A DNA stretch of 35,606 nucleotides from contig LUSG01000059.1 in NCBI GenBank assembly GCA_001629395.1, positions 1 to 35,606 on the forward strand, written 5' to 3'. The notes under the pieces are model-generated. The model did no database searches and was not told where the DNA came from. It worked only from the letters and a program-made list of their open reading frames with translations. Below, in pieces: positions 26,836 through 35,606 of this stretch. The stretch's first letter is position 1, and each line of letters opens with the position of its first letter. The position numbers were made by a program, and so were the translations under genes. Source of the stretch: Gammaproteobacteria bacterium REDSEA-S15_B12 (lineage in GTDB: Bacteria > Pseudomonadota > Gammaproteobacteria > Arenicellales > UBA868).

Positions 26836-28095
26836 CTACAGCACTTGTTCTGAGAAATAATGCTCTATCGCTTTACGTGCGACGTAGGCCGATTTTACAT
26901 ACCATTTTTCTTTGTTGATACAAAGAACCGCGTAAGCCAGCTTACGGTCACCGCGCTGGCCATAGCCTACAAACCAATCGTAAGTACCGGCAGGATCTGT
27001 CCCGTTGAGTGTGCCGGTTTTACCACCGACTTCGACGTTTGACATCTTGCCGGTGAAAAAGTTATCAAAAGACTTTTTTGCCGATCCTTTGCGTACTGTT
27101 AAAGTCATCATAGTCTGTAGTTGCCGGGCAGTTGACGGGCTGAACACCTGTTGGGTATAGGGCTCATCATCAGCATACAGAACAATACCGTTGGTGTCCG
27201 TAATTGCATCGATCAGACTCGGCTGGACAATAAAGCCCCCGTTAACGGTCGCTGCAGCCAGGACTGCGGCATGGATGGGACTCATCGTGGTATTTTGGGT
27301 CCAGCCAGACGCGGTTTCTACGATAGCCCAGGGATCGTCCAGGTTTAACGCGAGGCGGCTGGCACTTATCTGGACATCACTTTTCATCTCCCGATTGAAT
27401 CCCAGTCGTTCTGCGAAATCCAGCAGCGCTTTACCGCCGACTTGCTGTACACCCAGTCGACCGAATACGCTGTTAACAGATTTGGCAAAGGACATTTTCA
27501 GAGGCAGGTGCCGGGTCCATTGATTGTCCTTATGGTGTAGTACATTTTTGCGGTAAAGGCTGGTGGTTTTACCGTTGAATGGAATGACAGTATTAGCGTC
27601 AACTTTCCCCAAATCGACAGCAGCGCCGGCCGTTACAAGCTTGAAGACCGAAGCAGACGGATATGTTGCCTGTAAAGCGAAATTGGCAGTGGGCTTTGTC
27701 TTTCGGCGATGATTGACCAGTGCCAGAATCTTGCCGGTATCGGGATCCAATCCAACAAACATCCCGTAATCCGGTCCATATTGTTCAAAAACCGCCTTGA
27801 CCGAATCACGTAGTGCGCGATCGGTGTTGTAGTGGATTGTTGCGGGGAGCCGTCGGCCCTGACTGGTAACGGTGATCTCGTGTGGATACGTATTGTTCTG
27901 CACTGATGACGTTATAGCGCCACTGATGACGTGCCGGTCCACACCCCACACAGCGCTGCGTTGCCATTCTGTGGAACTCAGACGTTCTGGCCAGGACAAC
28001 ATACCACCAATCAGGATCACGCTCACAAGCGCAATCTGCAGCGGACCAGACAGGGTTGTCTGGCTGATGGTTTTACGACTGCGTTGGTTGCTCAT
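26836..28095 (-). CDS. penicillin-binding-protein-like transpeptidase with single N-terminal membrane anchor
   Basis: A 419-residue protein with one N-terminal hydrophobic helix (about residues 19-34) and a periplasmic transpeptidase domain. The three serine-acyltransferase motifs are present in order: S149-V-F-K152 (PSASVFK), S206-V-N208 (FAKSVNSV), and K359-T-G361 (GGKTGTLNG). It lacks the N-terminal PBP dimerisation and glycosyltransferase domains of a full class A or B enzyme. It may therefore be a D,D-transpeptidase, carboxypeptidase-like enzyme, or beta-lactam-responsive protein; I cannot choose. The ATG at 28095 has no clear Shine-Dalgarno. It lies 43 bases upstream of thyA and may be the first gene of the thyA-folA-uvrD operon. 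Confidence 0.82.
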   Translation of the reverse strand: MSNQRSRKTISQTTLSGPLQIALVSVILIGGMLSWPERLSSTEWQRSAVWGVDRHVISGAITSSVQNNTYPHEITVTSQGRRLPATIHYNTDRALRDSVKAVFEQYGPDYGMFVGLDPDTGKILALVNHRRKTKPTANFALQATYPSASVFKLVTAGAAVDLGKVDANTVIPFNGKTTSLYRKNVLHHKDNQWTRHLPLKMSFAKSVNSVFGRLGVQQVGGKALLDFAERLGFNREMKSDVQISASRLALNLDDPWAIVETASGWTQNTTMSPIHAAVLAAATVNGGFIVQPSLIDAITDTNGIVLYADDEPYTQQVFSPSTARQLQTMMTLTVRKGSAKKSFDNFFTGKMSNVEVGGKTGTLNGTDPAGTYDWFVGYGQRGDRKLAYAVLCINKEKWYVKSAYVARKAIEHYFSEQVL

Positions 28096-28259
28096 AGGGA
28101 CGGGTTATGTAGCTATTGACTCGGATGGGGTGTGCCAACGTTCGTCAGTGCCGTATGCCGTATTTTTGTCGTGAATCCCCCCTTTTTTGTCCGTACGGTC
28201 CACATGATATCTGAGTATAAGACGACTGAAGGGGAGAAAACATCTCGATGGCTGTCTGA

Positions 28260-28967
28260 TCAGCTGGTCATGGTCTCTCGGGCCTGATTGATCAGGGTGG
28301 CCAGGTAATCCGATCCCCCACGATCGCTGTGCAGACGCTGTATTAGACGGCGATGCGCGGCTTTGATTTCCTTGTTCGATGCGTCTTCGGGAACACCTAG
28401 AATTTCCGCAGCTTCCCGCCGGCTCATGTGACCGCTGGGTGGCACTGTCGCCGTGTCCTCAGTGTCGGCATCCACTCTCCAGTTTTCGCCATGGTGGCGA
28501 TCAAGATAGGTTTCGAGCAAAGCAGCAGACTGGGTATCCTGCGCCTGACAGGTGGATAACAGGTCGAGTAGATTTTCGAGACTCATCTGTTCGAGCTGCT
28601 GTCCGGCAAATGCCCCGGCAATAACTTCACCTGCCAGATCACCGCTGTCGTGATCCAGTGTCATGCGCAGAAAAGCAGTTTCCACCTTTGAGACCTGGCC
28701 AGAAGCTGGGCCGCGTGTTGATTTGAACATCTGCCATACCCGCCGCGCCATTAATGCCCGTTGTAGCCAGGGCAGTGCCGCACTGACTGCTGCAAACATC
28801 CAGTGAATTCGGCCGGTGACGACCAGCAGCAACAGCACACCAGCGACGCCGTAGAGCAAAATCATCTTGAGTGCCCTGCTACGTTGGGCTGGTGTGGCCT
28901 TACCGAGCCACGATGCCAGCCACATCAAACCCACCAGAGCGCCTAAAGCGAGTACCAGCCGGATCAT
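28260..28967 (-). CDS. membrane-anchored J-domain protein with degenerate HPD motif
   Basis: A 235-residue protein with two N-terminal hydrophobic helices (about 2-20 and 34-51), a middle region of unknown fold, and a short J-domain at the C-terminus (about 181-235): MSRREAAEILGVPEDASNKEIKAAHRRLIQRLHSDRGGSD. J-domain proteins stimulate DnaK ATPase through the HPD loop; here it reads H213-S214-D215, so the proline is replaced. The rest of the J-domain, including the DRGGSDYLATLINQA end, is typical of a Tim14/DjlA-like subgroup. ATG 28967 is chosen; the longer open frame reads into the VWA gene. It follows the VWA gene by 4 bases, so the two are probably co-translated. Confidence 0.8.
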   Translation of the reverse strand: MIRLVLALGALVGLMWLASWLGKATPAQRSRALKMILLYGVAGVLLLLVVTGRIHWMFAAVSAALPWLQRALMARRVWQMFKSTRGPASGQVSKVETAFLRMTLDHDSGDLAGEVIAGAFAGQQLEQMSLENLLDLLSTCQAQDTQSAALLETYLDRHHGENWRVDADTEDTATVPPSGHMSRREAAEILGVPEDASNKEIKAAHRRLIQRLHSDRGGSDYLATLINQARETMTS

Positions 28968-28971
28968 ATTT

Positions 28972-29688
28972 TCAGTTCTTTTTGCTGATCTGGTGACTGA
29001 GTTTGAGTACAGTACCACCGCGTTTACGACCGAATTGCTCAAGTGCTTTCTGCCCCCCGGCTGCATAAACCGCCACGGCACAAAGAAGGTCGCGCAACTG
29101 TGCAGCGCTGTTAGCGTCGAACCGGCACCAGGCACCGGAACTCAGCCGAGCAATGTTGCGAAACGTTCGCTCAGTAATCGGGTCGTCACCGTCCTGAAAA
29201 ATGAACACTGGGATTCGGAGGATGCCCAGCTCACCGGCCAGTTTGCACAGAACATCCGGGTCTTCTTCCATGGCATCACCGACAAACACCAGAGCGTTGA
29301 CGGGCTGGCCCTGTTTTGTGGCGTGTGAGAGAACGCGGGCAATCTGGGTCTGTCCTGCGGCACAACGGATGGCAGTCATGTGTTTGAGCAAAGCGTCAGC
29401 GTTACTCATCCAGGGTGTTGAGGAGAACTGCATAAAGCCACGGTAATGAACAAGCTGTACATCCAGACCACCCAATGTGTCGGTTTCTTCAAACATCTGG
29501 CCCTGAATGTGACAGGCCCTGTCCCACAAGGGTTCCCGACTGGCCGTAGCATCCATGGCGAACAGCAGCCGTCCCCGGCCGCTTGGGCGGGAAGCCAGTG
29601 GTGTGGATCTCACCCGCTGCAGAAAGTTGTCGATGTCTTCGCGGCTTGATGTTTCCAGCGATCTGTTGGGTGGTTTTTTCAATTGCAA
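28972..29688 (-). CDS. VWA-domain protein (MIDAS-type)
   Basis: A 238-residue soluble protein with a von Willebrand factor A domain from about residue 40. The metal-ion-dependent adhesion motif is D46-A-T48-A-S50 (AMDATASREP), with the other MIDAS loops probably the T of AAGQTQIARVL and D of FVGDAMEEDPD. VWA domains bind Mg2+ and partners and often work with AAA+ or chaperone proteins. Function is unknown. It uses a TTG start at 29688 (in-frame TAA just upstream). It is directly followed by the J-domain gene, so the two likely form a protein-quality-control or assembly pair (inference). Confidence 0.8.
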   Translation of the reverse strand: MQLKKPPNRSLETSSREDIDNFLQRVRSTPLASRPSGRGRLLFAMDATASREPLWDRACHIQGQMFEETDTLGGLDVQLVHYRGFMQFSSTPWMSNADALLKHMTAIRCAAGQTQIARVLSHATKQGQPVNALVFVGDAMEEDPDVLCKLAGELGILRIPVFIFQDGDDPITERTFRNIARLSSGAWCRFDANSAAQLRDLLCAVAVYAAGGQKALEQFGRKRGGTVLKLSHQISKKN

Positions 29689-29776
29689 CAGCGCTTAACG
29701 ATCAGGTGATCAAGACGGATCATAACACTGTAGAGAGTCTGTTCGCAGATGCTACGGTGAGGATCTGGACTGCCAT

Positions 29777-32416
29777 TTAAGAGAGAATACGATCAATGAT
29801 TTCTGACACGTCTTTAGACAATGCGGACTGTGCTTGAATGTGTTCTAGCTGCTCACGCATCATTTCCTGTCGATCGCGGTTGTAACGTCGCCAGAGATTG
29901 AAGGCTGACAGTAGTCGGGCTGCGACCTGCGGATTGGTATGGTCTAGTTTCAATATGTATTCGCTGATGAATGCATAGCCTTGACCATCGGCCTGGTGGA
30001 AATGAAGCGGGTTGGCATGGGCGAATGCACCGAGCAGGGAGTACACTTTGTTTGGGTTTTCCAGCTGAAACAGGTCATGTGATGTGAGCGCTTTCACGTG
30101 ACCGAGCGTTCCAGGCAAATCCGCCGTGGCCTGAACCCGGAACCACTTATCCATCACCAGCGGGTAATCGTGCCAGCGATCGAAAAAATGTGCCAGAGCG
30201 GCAGTGCGTTCTGGATAGGGTGAACAGGCGAGCAAGGTTAAAGCAGCCAGCGCATCGGTCATGTTATCGGCTGTGTGCAGCTGGTGAGTGGCCAAACGTG
30301 TGAACTCGGGTTGTTCAAGCGCCATCAGGTAAGACAGGCAGGTATTACGCAGGGCCCGCTGGCCACTGTTGATACAGTTAGTTTGGTCGGTGTCTGTCGC
30401 CTCGAACCGGTGGTAAAGCGCTTCAAAATCGGCTGTAAATCGTGTGGCCAGTATCAGTTTCACTGTCTTTCTGGCCTGGTGGAGCCGGTCCGGCTCAATG
30501 ATGGGGGTGATCTGCGAAAGGTGGGTATGATCTGGCAGGGCCAAGGCATAGGCTTGAAATGATCTGTCATCGAAGTCGTGCCGTAACGTATTTTCAAAGG
30601 CCACTGCAAAACGCTCATTGAGGAAAAACGAATTGCCCTCAACAGCCGCGTCGAACGCTCGCAATACTTCGGTGCTGGAAAGGCGCTGCCCCGCATCCCA
30701 CCGGTTAAATGGATCGTCGTCATGCGCCATCAGAATCGCGAGCTCGTCATCTGACAGATCAGATTCGAGTTCTACTGGTGCCGAAAACCGTCGTAACAGG
30801 GAAACCACTGGCTCTTTCACGACGCCTTCAAATACAAATTGCTGTTCTTGCTGGCACAAGCTCAACATATGTTCATGTTTGGGATCGGTCTGTGCCCCAA
30901 TGGTTGTCTTCATCGCTTGCCCGGAGCGATCAAATAAGGCGGTGGCTAGGGGAATATGAAACGGTTTCTTTTGATCCTGATCCGGGGTGGACGGGCACTG
31001 CTGAGCGACGGTCAGTGTGTAGCGAGCCACCTCGGCATCATAAGTGCCCCGGGCAGTCAGTTTGGGGGTGCCAGCCTGTTCGTACCAAAGTCTGAATTGC
31101 GAGAGATCCAGGCCGCTGGCATGTTCCATAGCACTGACAAACGCCTCAGTTGTCACTGCTTGACCATCGTGGTGATCAAAATATTGGTCACAGCCTTTTC
31201 GAAACAGAACCGGGCCAAGCAAGTTCGCCAGCATTCGCACCACTTCAGCACCTTTAATGTAAACCGTCAGTGTGTAAAAGTTGTTGATTTCGGCATAAGA
31301 GGTAGGTCTGACAGGGTGGGCCATTGGTCCGCTGTCTTCGAGAAACTGTGGGCCGCGTACTAGTTTGGCGTCGTCGATCCGCTTGACGCCAGCCGAACCC
31401 AGTTCTGCGCTGAACTCCTGGTCACGGAAAACAGTGAAACCCTCCTTCAGACTGAGTTGAAACCAGTCTCGGCAAGTGACGCGGTTGCCGGACCAGTTGT
31501 GGAAGTATTCGTGACCGATCACCCCGGTGATCGCCTGATAATCCTGGTCAGTGGCCGTTTCAGGAAGTGCAAGGACGTAACGGGTATTGAAGATATTGAG
31601 ACTTTTATTTTCCATGGCCCCCATATTGAAATCCTCGACCGCAACAATGTTGAAACAATCAAGGTCATACTCCCGGCCATAGCGCAGTTCGTCCCAGCGC
31701 ATTGCCCGTATCAGCGCATTCAGCGCGTGACGGCATTGTCCGAGGTCTCGTTCAACAGCGTAGATCCGCAATCGGACATCCCGACCACTTGCAGTTGTGA
31801 AACGATCCTCGATAAACCCCAGATCCCCTGCAACCAGTGCAAACAGATAGCTGGGTTTAGGGTGCGGGTCGTGCCACGTGACCTGATGACGGCCATTTGG
31901 AAGCGTTTCTGTTGATAACATGTTTCCGTTGCTCAATAGAACGGGGCAATCCGTCACTGACGCGTTGAGGGTCACGGTATATTCAGAAAGCACATCAGGC
32001 CGGTCGATAAAATAGGTGATCCGTCGGAACCCTTCCGGCTCACACTGGGTGCAGAAATTACCACTGGATAGATACAGCCCTTCAAGTTTGGTGTTGGCTG
32101 CTGGGTCTATACAGTTTTCAATCTGGAGCGTAAAGCGGCTAGGCACATCGTGTACTGTGAGCGAATGGTCATCGATGGTGTACTGATCGGGGGTCAGCTC
32201 TTTGCCATCGAGTTTAATACTTTCCAATACAAGAGCCTCGCCATCAAGCCGCAGCGAACCTTGGTCACTGCTGAGTCGTCTGATCGATAGTTGCGAACGG
32301 ACCCGGGTGTTATTGGCTGACAGCTCGAAGTGGAGGGCTGTCGTGGTGATCAGAAATCCCGGTGGCTGGTAGTCACTCAGGTAAATACGGTCTAGTGTGG
32401 TCTTTTCTTGGGGCAT
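29777..32416 (-). CDS. pepN: aminopeptidase N (M1 metalloprotease)
   Basis: An 879-residue cytoplasmic M1 zinc aminopeptidase that trims N-terminal residues in peptide turnover. It has the substrate-anchoring GAMEN at 266-270, the zinc site H302-E-Y-F-H306 with E325 18 residues downstream in LKEGFTVFRDQEFSAE, and the conserved RITYFIDRPDV near 131. Length agrees with Escherichia coli PepN (870). ATG start at 32416. No internal gap was noticed, so unlike some of its neighbours it appears complete. Confidence 0.96.
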   Translation of the reverse strand: MPQEKTTLDRIYLSDYQPPGFLITTTALHFELSANNTRVRSQLSIRRLSSDQGSLRLDGEALVLESIKLDGKELTPDQYTIDDHSLTVHDVPSRFTLQIENCIDPAANTKLEGLYLSSGNFCTQCEPEGFRRITYFIDRPDVLSEYTVTLNASVTDCPVLLSNGNMLSTETLPNGRHQVTWHDPHPKPSYLFALVAGDLGFIEDRFTTASGRDVRLRIYAVERDLGQCRHALNALIRAMRWDELRYGREYDLDCFNIVAVEDFNMGAMENKSLNIFNTRYVLALPETATDQDYQAITGVIGHEYFHNWSGNRVTCRDWFQLSLKEGFTVFRDQEFSAELGSAGVKRIDDAKLVRGPQFLEDSGPMAHPVRPTSYAEINNFYTLTVYIKGAEVVRMLANLLGPVLFRKGCDQYFDHHDGQAVTTEAFVSAMEHASGLDLSQFRLWYEQAGTPKLTARGTYDAEVARYTLTVAQQCPSTPDQDQKKPFHIPLATALFDRSGQAMKTTIGAQTDPKHEHMLSLCQQEQQFVFEGVVKEPVVSLLRRFSAPVELESDLSDDELAILMAHDDDPFNRWDAGQRLSSTEVLRAFDAAVEGNSFFLNERFAVAFENTLRHDFDDRSFQAYALALPDHTHLSQITPIIEPDRLHQARKTVKLILATRFTADFEALYHRFEATDTDQTNCINSGQRALRNTCLSYLMALEQPEFTRLATHQLHTADNMTDALAALTLLACSPYPERTAALAHFFDRWHDYPLVMDKWFRVQATADLPGTLGHVKALTSHDLFQLENPNKVYSLLGAFAHANPLHFHQADGQGYAFISEYILKLDHTNPQVAARLLSAFNLWRRYNRDRQEMMREQLEHIQAQSALSKDVSEIIDRILS

Positions 32417-32482
32417 AGGTATCCGGGTTAGGGCTCCGGCGTTACTGTAATTGGCAGATATATTTTCACCGCACCATTTAAT

Positions 32483-32671
32483 TCAGATTATCAGGATCAA
32501 TAAAAACACGAAAAAGCACACCATCGCGATGGGTATGGCCAATCCGATCCAGTCGCTTTTGGCGTCACGACTGACCCCCATCATTTTGTTGACGCCCGGG
32601 GAAAACCACAGGATAACCAGCAGGGCCAGTACACCCAACAGCAGCTTTTCCCAGGTAGCGATCGGCTCCAT
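32483..32671 (-). CDS. small two-helix membrane protein
   Basis: A 62-residue protein: a hydrophobic segment at about 9-23 (LLLGVLALLVILWF), a polar loop with PGVNKMMGVSRDAKSDW, and a second segment at about 42-62 ending in ILII. I do not recognise a named family. The frame is open upstream to 32755, but the extension is polar and low in hydrophobicity; ATG 32671 with AGAAG upstream is preferred. It is upstream of pepN on the same strand, 66 bases away, and may be its operon partner. Confidence 0.6.
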   Translation of the reverse strand: MEPIATWEKLLLGVLALLVILWFSPGVNKMMGVSRDAKSDWIGLAIPIAMVCFFVFLLILII

Positions 32672-32849
32672 TTTCTTCTGGTTTTTCGGGTAATGGCCAT
32701 GACCGTGATTGGTCGGGATTAACAGGATTGTGGGCGAGATTTCTGATTCGAACAAGTTGTGTAAGATTCAGGGGGGGCAGTACCAAACACAGGGGTGAAA
32801 GCAGTGTGAAAAAGGAGTAACATGGATTTTAGGGCAGGCAACAGGGGAC

Positions 32850-32879
32850 CTGACCAGTAGTTGAAACTGAAAACATAAT
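32850..32879 (+). promoter_or_regulatory. possible sigma-70 promoter for the YdcH-like gene
   Basis: -35 CTGACC (32850-32855), an 18-base spacer and -10 CATAAT (32874-32879), one mismatch from the -10 consensus. The start codon follows about 58 bases later. Called by eye only. Confidence 0.3.
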
Positions 32880-32937
32880 CCCCGGGGTTTTATTAAGCAC
32901 AGCGCTTTGACCAAGAGCGCATGAGGAAAGCGACCCT

Positions 32938-33144
32938 ATGACACAAGAGCAAGGTGCTGGTGTTGCGGCCAAGATTCAGGAACTCAGATCCGAGCATCGC
33001 GCGCTGGACGAAGAACTGCAGAACATGGCCAACGATCCAACATTCGATGACCTTCAAATGCGAAGACTCAAAAAACGAAAGCTTTTTCTTAAGGACAGTA
33101 TTACGCTGCTCGAAGGTAGACTCGTTCCTGATATAACAGCCTGA
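32938..33144 (+). CDS. YdcH family (DUF465) small helical protein
   Basis: A 68-residue, highly charged protein predicted to be a helical hairpin. The family pattern is LRSEHRALDEELQNMANDPTFDDLQMRRLKKRKLFLKDSITLLEG. DUF465/YdcH proteins are common in proteobacteria; no clear function is known. ATG start with AGGA about 10 bases before. A strong terminator lies just after it. Confidence 0.88.
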   Translation: MTQEQGAGVAAKIQELRSEHRALDEELQNMANDPTFDDLQMRRLKKRKLFLKDSITLLEGRLVPDITA

Positions 33145-33163
33145 AGTGATGATTTAGACGATA

Positions 33164-33196
33164 CAAAAAAAGCCCCCAAGTTTGGGGGCTTTTTTA
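33164..33196. terminator. rho-independent bidirectional terminator
   Basis: GCCCCC (33172-33177) pairs with GGGGGC (33184-33189), extended by AA/TT at the loop and by flanking A7 and T6 runs, so a U-tract is available on either strand. It separates the YdcH-like gene (plus) from ahcY (minus) and can end both transcripts. Confidence 0.93.
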
Positions 33197-33209
33197 TTTT
33201 GACGTCGGT

Positions 33210-34625
<1,416 letters not shown>

Positions 34626-34644
34626 GGTTACGCTCCGATATTAG

Positions 34645-34720
34645 AAAGCGCCGTTGAATCAATAATGACGACTGTGAACCCGAGCCTGGCGGGCGAGTGC
34701 CCGTTGCAGCGCTTCTCGGC
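34645..34720 (-). promoter_or_regulatory. S-adenosylhomocysteine (SAH) riboswitch
   Basis: On the minus strand the leader matches the ahcY-motif consensus: GCCGAGAAGCGCTGCAACGG at the 5' end, a GGGC-ACTC-GCCC hairpin, CCAGGCTCGG, and a 3' AACGGCGCTT. P1 forms from CCGAG with CTCGG, and the pseudoknot from AAGCGC with GCGCTT. SAH binding is known to turn expression of the downstream recycling gene on, and here that is ahcY, whose start is 20 bases further on. Confidence 0.93.
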
Positions 34721-34762
34721 AGCGTCATAAAACCACTAGTAAACTATTTGTTGTCCTCCTGA

Positions 34763-34790
34763 ATTATATCCATTCGGCATGATGAACAGG
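34763..34790 (-). promoter_or_regulatory. putative promoter of the riboswitch-ahcY transcript
   Basis: A perfect -10 TATAAT on the minus strand (34763-34768). A weak -35 (ACCTGT) sits 17 bases upstream. Transcription would start near 34756, about 36 bases before the riboswitch, so the aptamer lies in the 5' leader. Called by eye. Confidence 0.5.
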
Positions 34791-34842
34791 TATACGCAAA
34801 TCTTTAAAGGCACTGAGAATTAATCAGTCAACCAGAGTTGAG

Positions 34843-35606
34843 CTACAGACCGGCAGCATCCCGCAGTGCTTCTGCCTTGTCAGTTCGTTCCCAGGGGAAT
34901 CCGTCAGACTCGTCTCGTCCAAAGTGACCGTATGCTGCTGTGTTTTTGTATATCGGGCGCAGTAGGTCCAGCATCTGGATGATAGCCTTGGGACGCAGAT
35001 CGAAATGTGTTGAGCGACCCCAATGGCGTACGCAACCTGTACCTCGCATTGATCCGCAAGGCCCGCAGCCACAATGTTTTTGGCCACGTAGCGGATAGCG
35101 TAGGCTGCTGATCGATCAACTTTGGAGGGGTCTTTGCCGGAAAATGCACCACCACCATGATGAGCGGACCCACCGTATGTATCAACGATAATCTTTCGGC
35201 CAGTTAGTCCGCAATCGCCATGCGGGCCGCCGACCACGAATCGGCCAGTCGGATTCACCAGAAACTGTGTATCGGCTGTAATCATATTTTCCGGCAGAAT
35301 AGGCTTGATGATTTCTTCAATTACAGCTTCACTGATCGTTTGATGATCAACGTCATCCAGATGTTGGGTGGATAAAACCACGGTCTCAACATTGACCGGT
35401 TTGCCGTTTTCGTAGCGGACAGATACCTGGCTTTTGGCATCCGGACACAACCATGGCAAGGTACCGGTTCTGCGCACATCAGCTTGCTGTTTGACCAAGC
35501 GGTGAGCATAGGTGATGGGAAAGGGCATCAGGACATCGGTCTCCTTACAGGCAAATCCGAACATCAGGCCCTGATCACCTGCACCCTGCTCAAGGTCTAC
35601 GCCCTC
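34843..35606 (-). pseudogene. metK: S-adenosylmethionine synthetase, partial and interrupted by an internal deletion
   Basis: MetK makes SAM from methionine and ATP. The gene runs in from the right edge; the first visible residues are [24 protein letters not shown], so about 110 N-terminal residues lie outside. [21 protein letters not shown], the [20 protein letters not shown]-loop-like block and [13 protein letters not shown] are intact in one frame. After about 35005-35017 the C-terminal [32 protein letters not shown] and the end ALRDAAGL continue in another frame, stopping at 34843. Relative to Escherichia coli MetK about 25 codons (the PTSIMVxTFGT block) are missing. The first frame alone would run on to 34824 with nonsense sequence. 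Whether the cell really lacks MetK is doubtful; see findings. Confidence 0.82.

Noticed and set aside
28096..28259. Promoter for the PBP-like gene
   Set aside because: Several AT-rich hexamers occur but none has a matching partner at proper spacing.
30709..31363. Plus-strand open frames of 128-135 residues
   Set aside because: They are antisense to pepN, which is complete and well conserved on the minus strand.

Overview
The window looks like a chromosomal segment from a gammaproteobacterium of roughly 50% GC. The main evidence is the plus-strand order yicC-gmk-rpoZ-spoT-ridA-recG-ubiA. Gammaproteobacterial-type uvrD, folA, thyA, pepN and metK/ahcY genes support this, as does an SAH riboswitch in front of ahcY. 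No rRNA, tRNA, CRISPR array, insertion sequence or phage gene was seen. Almost all of the sequence is coding, and no gap between genes exceeds about 300 bases.

Layout. (1) 1-3148, minus strand: a small catabolic-looking operon of a triple RidA-like protein, an alpha/beta hydrolase and a GMC oxidoreductase that runs off the left edge. (2) 3350-4390, plus: an SbmA/BacA-family transporter. (3) 4460-7520, minus: a periplasmic PCu(A)C copper chaperone fused to a cupredoxin-like domain, a damaged MFS exporter and a damaged nitronate monooxygenase. (4) 7551-14818, minus: a ten-gene Mrp/Mbh-type cation/proton antiporter operon with three NuoL/M/N-like subunits and a split MrpA. (5) 14878-15516, minus: a PdhR/LldR-like GntR regulator whose DNA-binding helices are missing, although a good PdhR-type operator and a promoter lie just upstream. 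(6) 15727-23249, plus: the housekeeping run yicC to ubiA. (7) 23284-28095, minus: a penicillin-binding-protein-like transpeptidase, thyA, folA and uvrD. (8) 28260-32671, minus: a small membrane protein, pepN, a VWA protein and a membrane-anchored J-domain protein with HSD instead of HPD. (9) 32938-33144, plus: a YdcH-like protein, followed by a strong bidirectional terminator. (10) 33210-35606, minus: metK (partial), an SAH riboswitch and ahcY, which together form the SAM cycle.

The most striking feature is not one gene. Six otherwise well-conserved genes (MFS, nitronate monooxygenase, the GntR regulator, yicC, uvrD and metK) each lack one internal block of about 10-48 codons. Five of the six are thrown out of frame. 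In each case the sequence on both sides is high-quality family sequence, and adding back the missing block restores the usual family length. At least metK and its SAM-cycle partner should be under strong selection. The pattern therefore suggests either an amplification/assembly artefact (for example single-cell MDA or poorly resolved strain variants) or an unusual deletion process. It needs read-level confirmation before any biological reading.

Many genes use TTG or GTG starts, and the antiporter operon is linked by 1-8 base stop/start overlaps. Positions marked approximate and the sizes of missing blocks were judged by eye against family sequences recalled from memory; no alignment or search was run.
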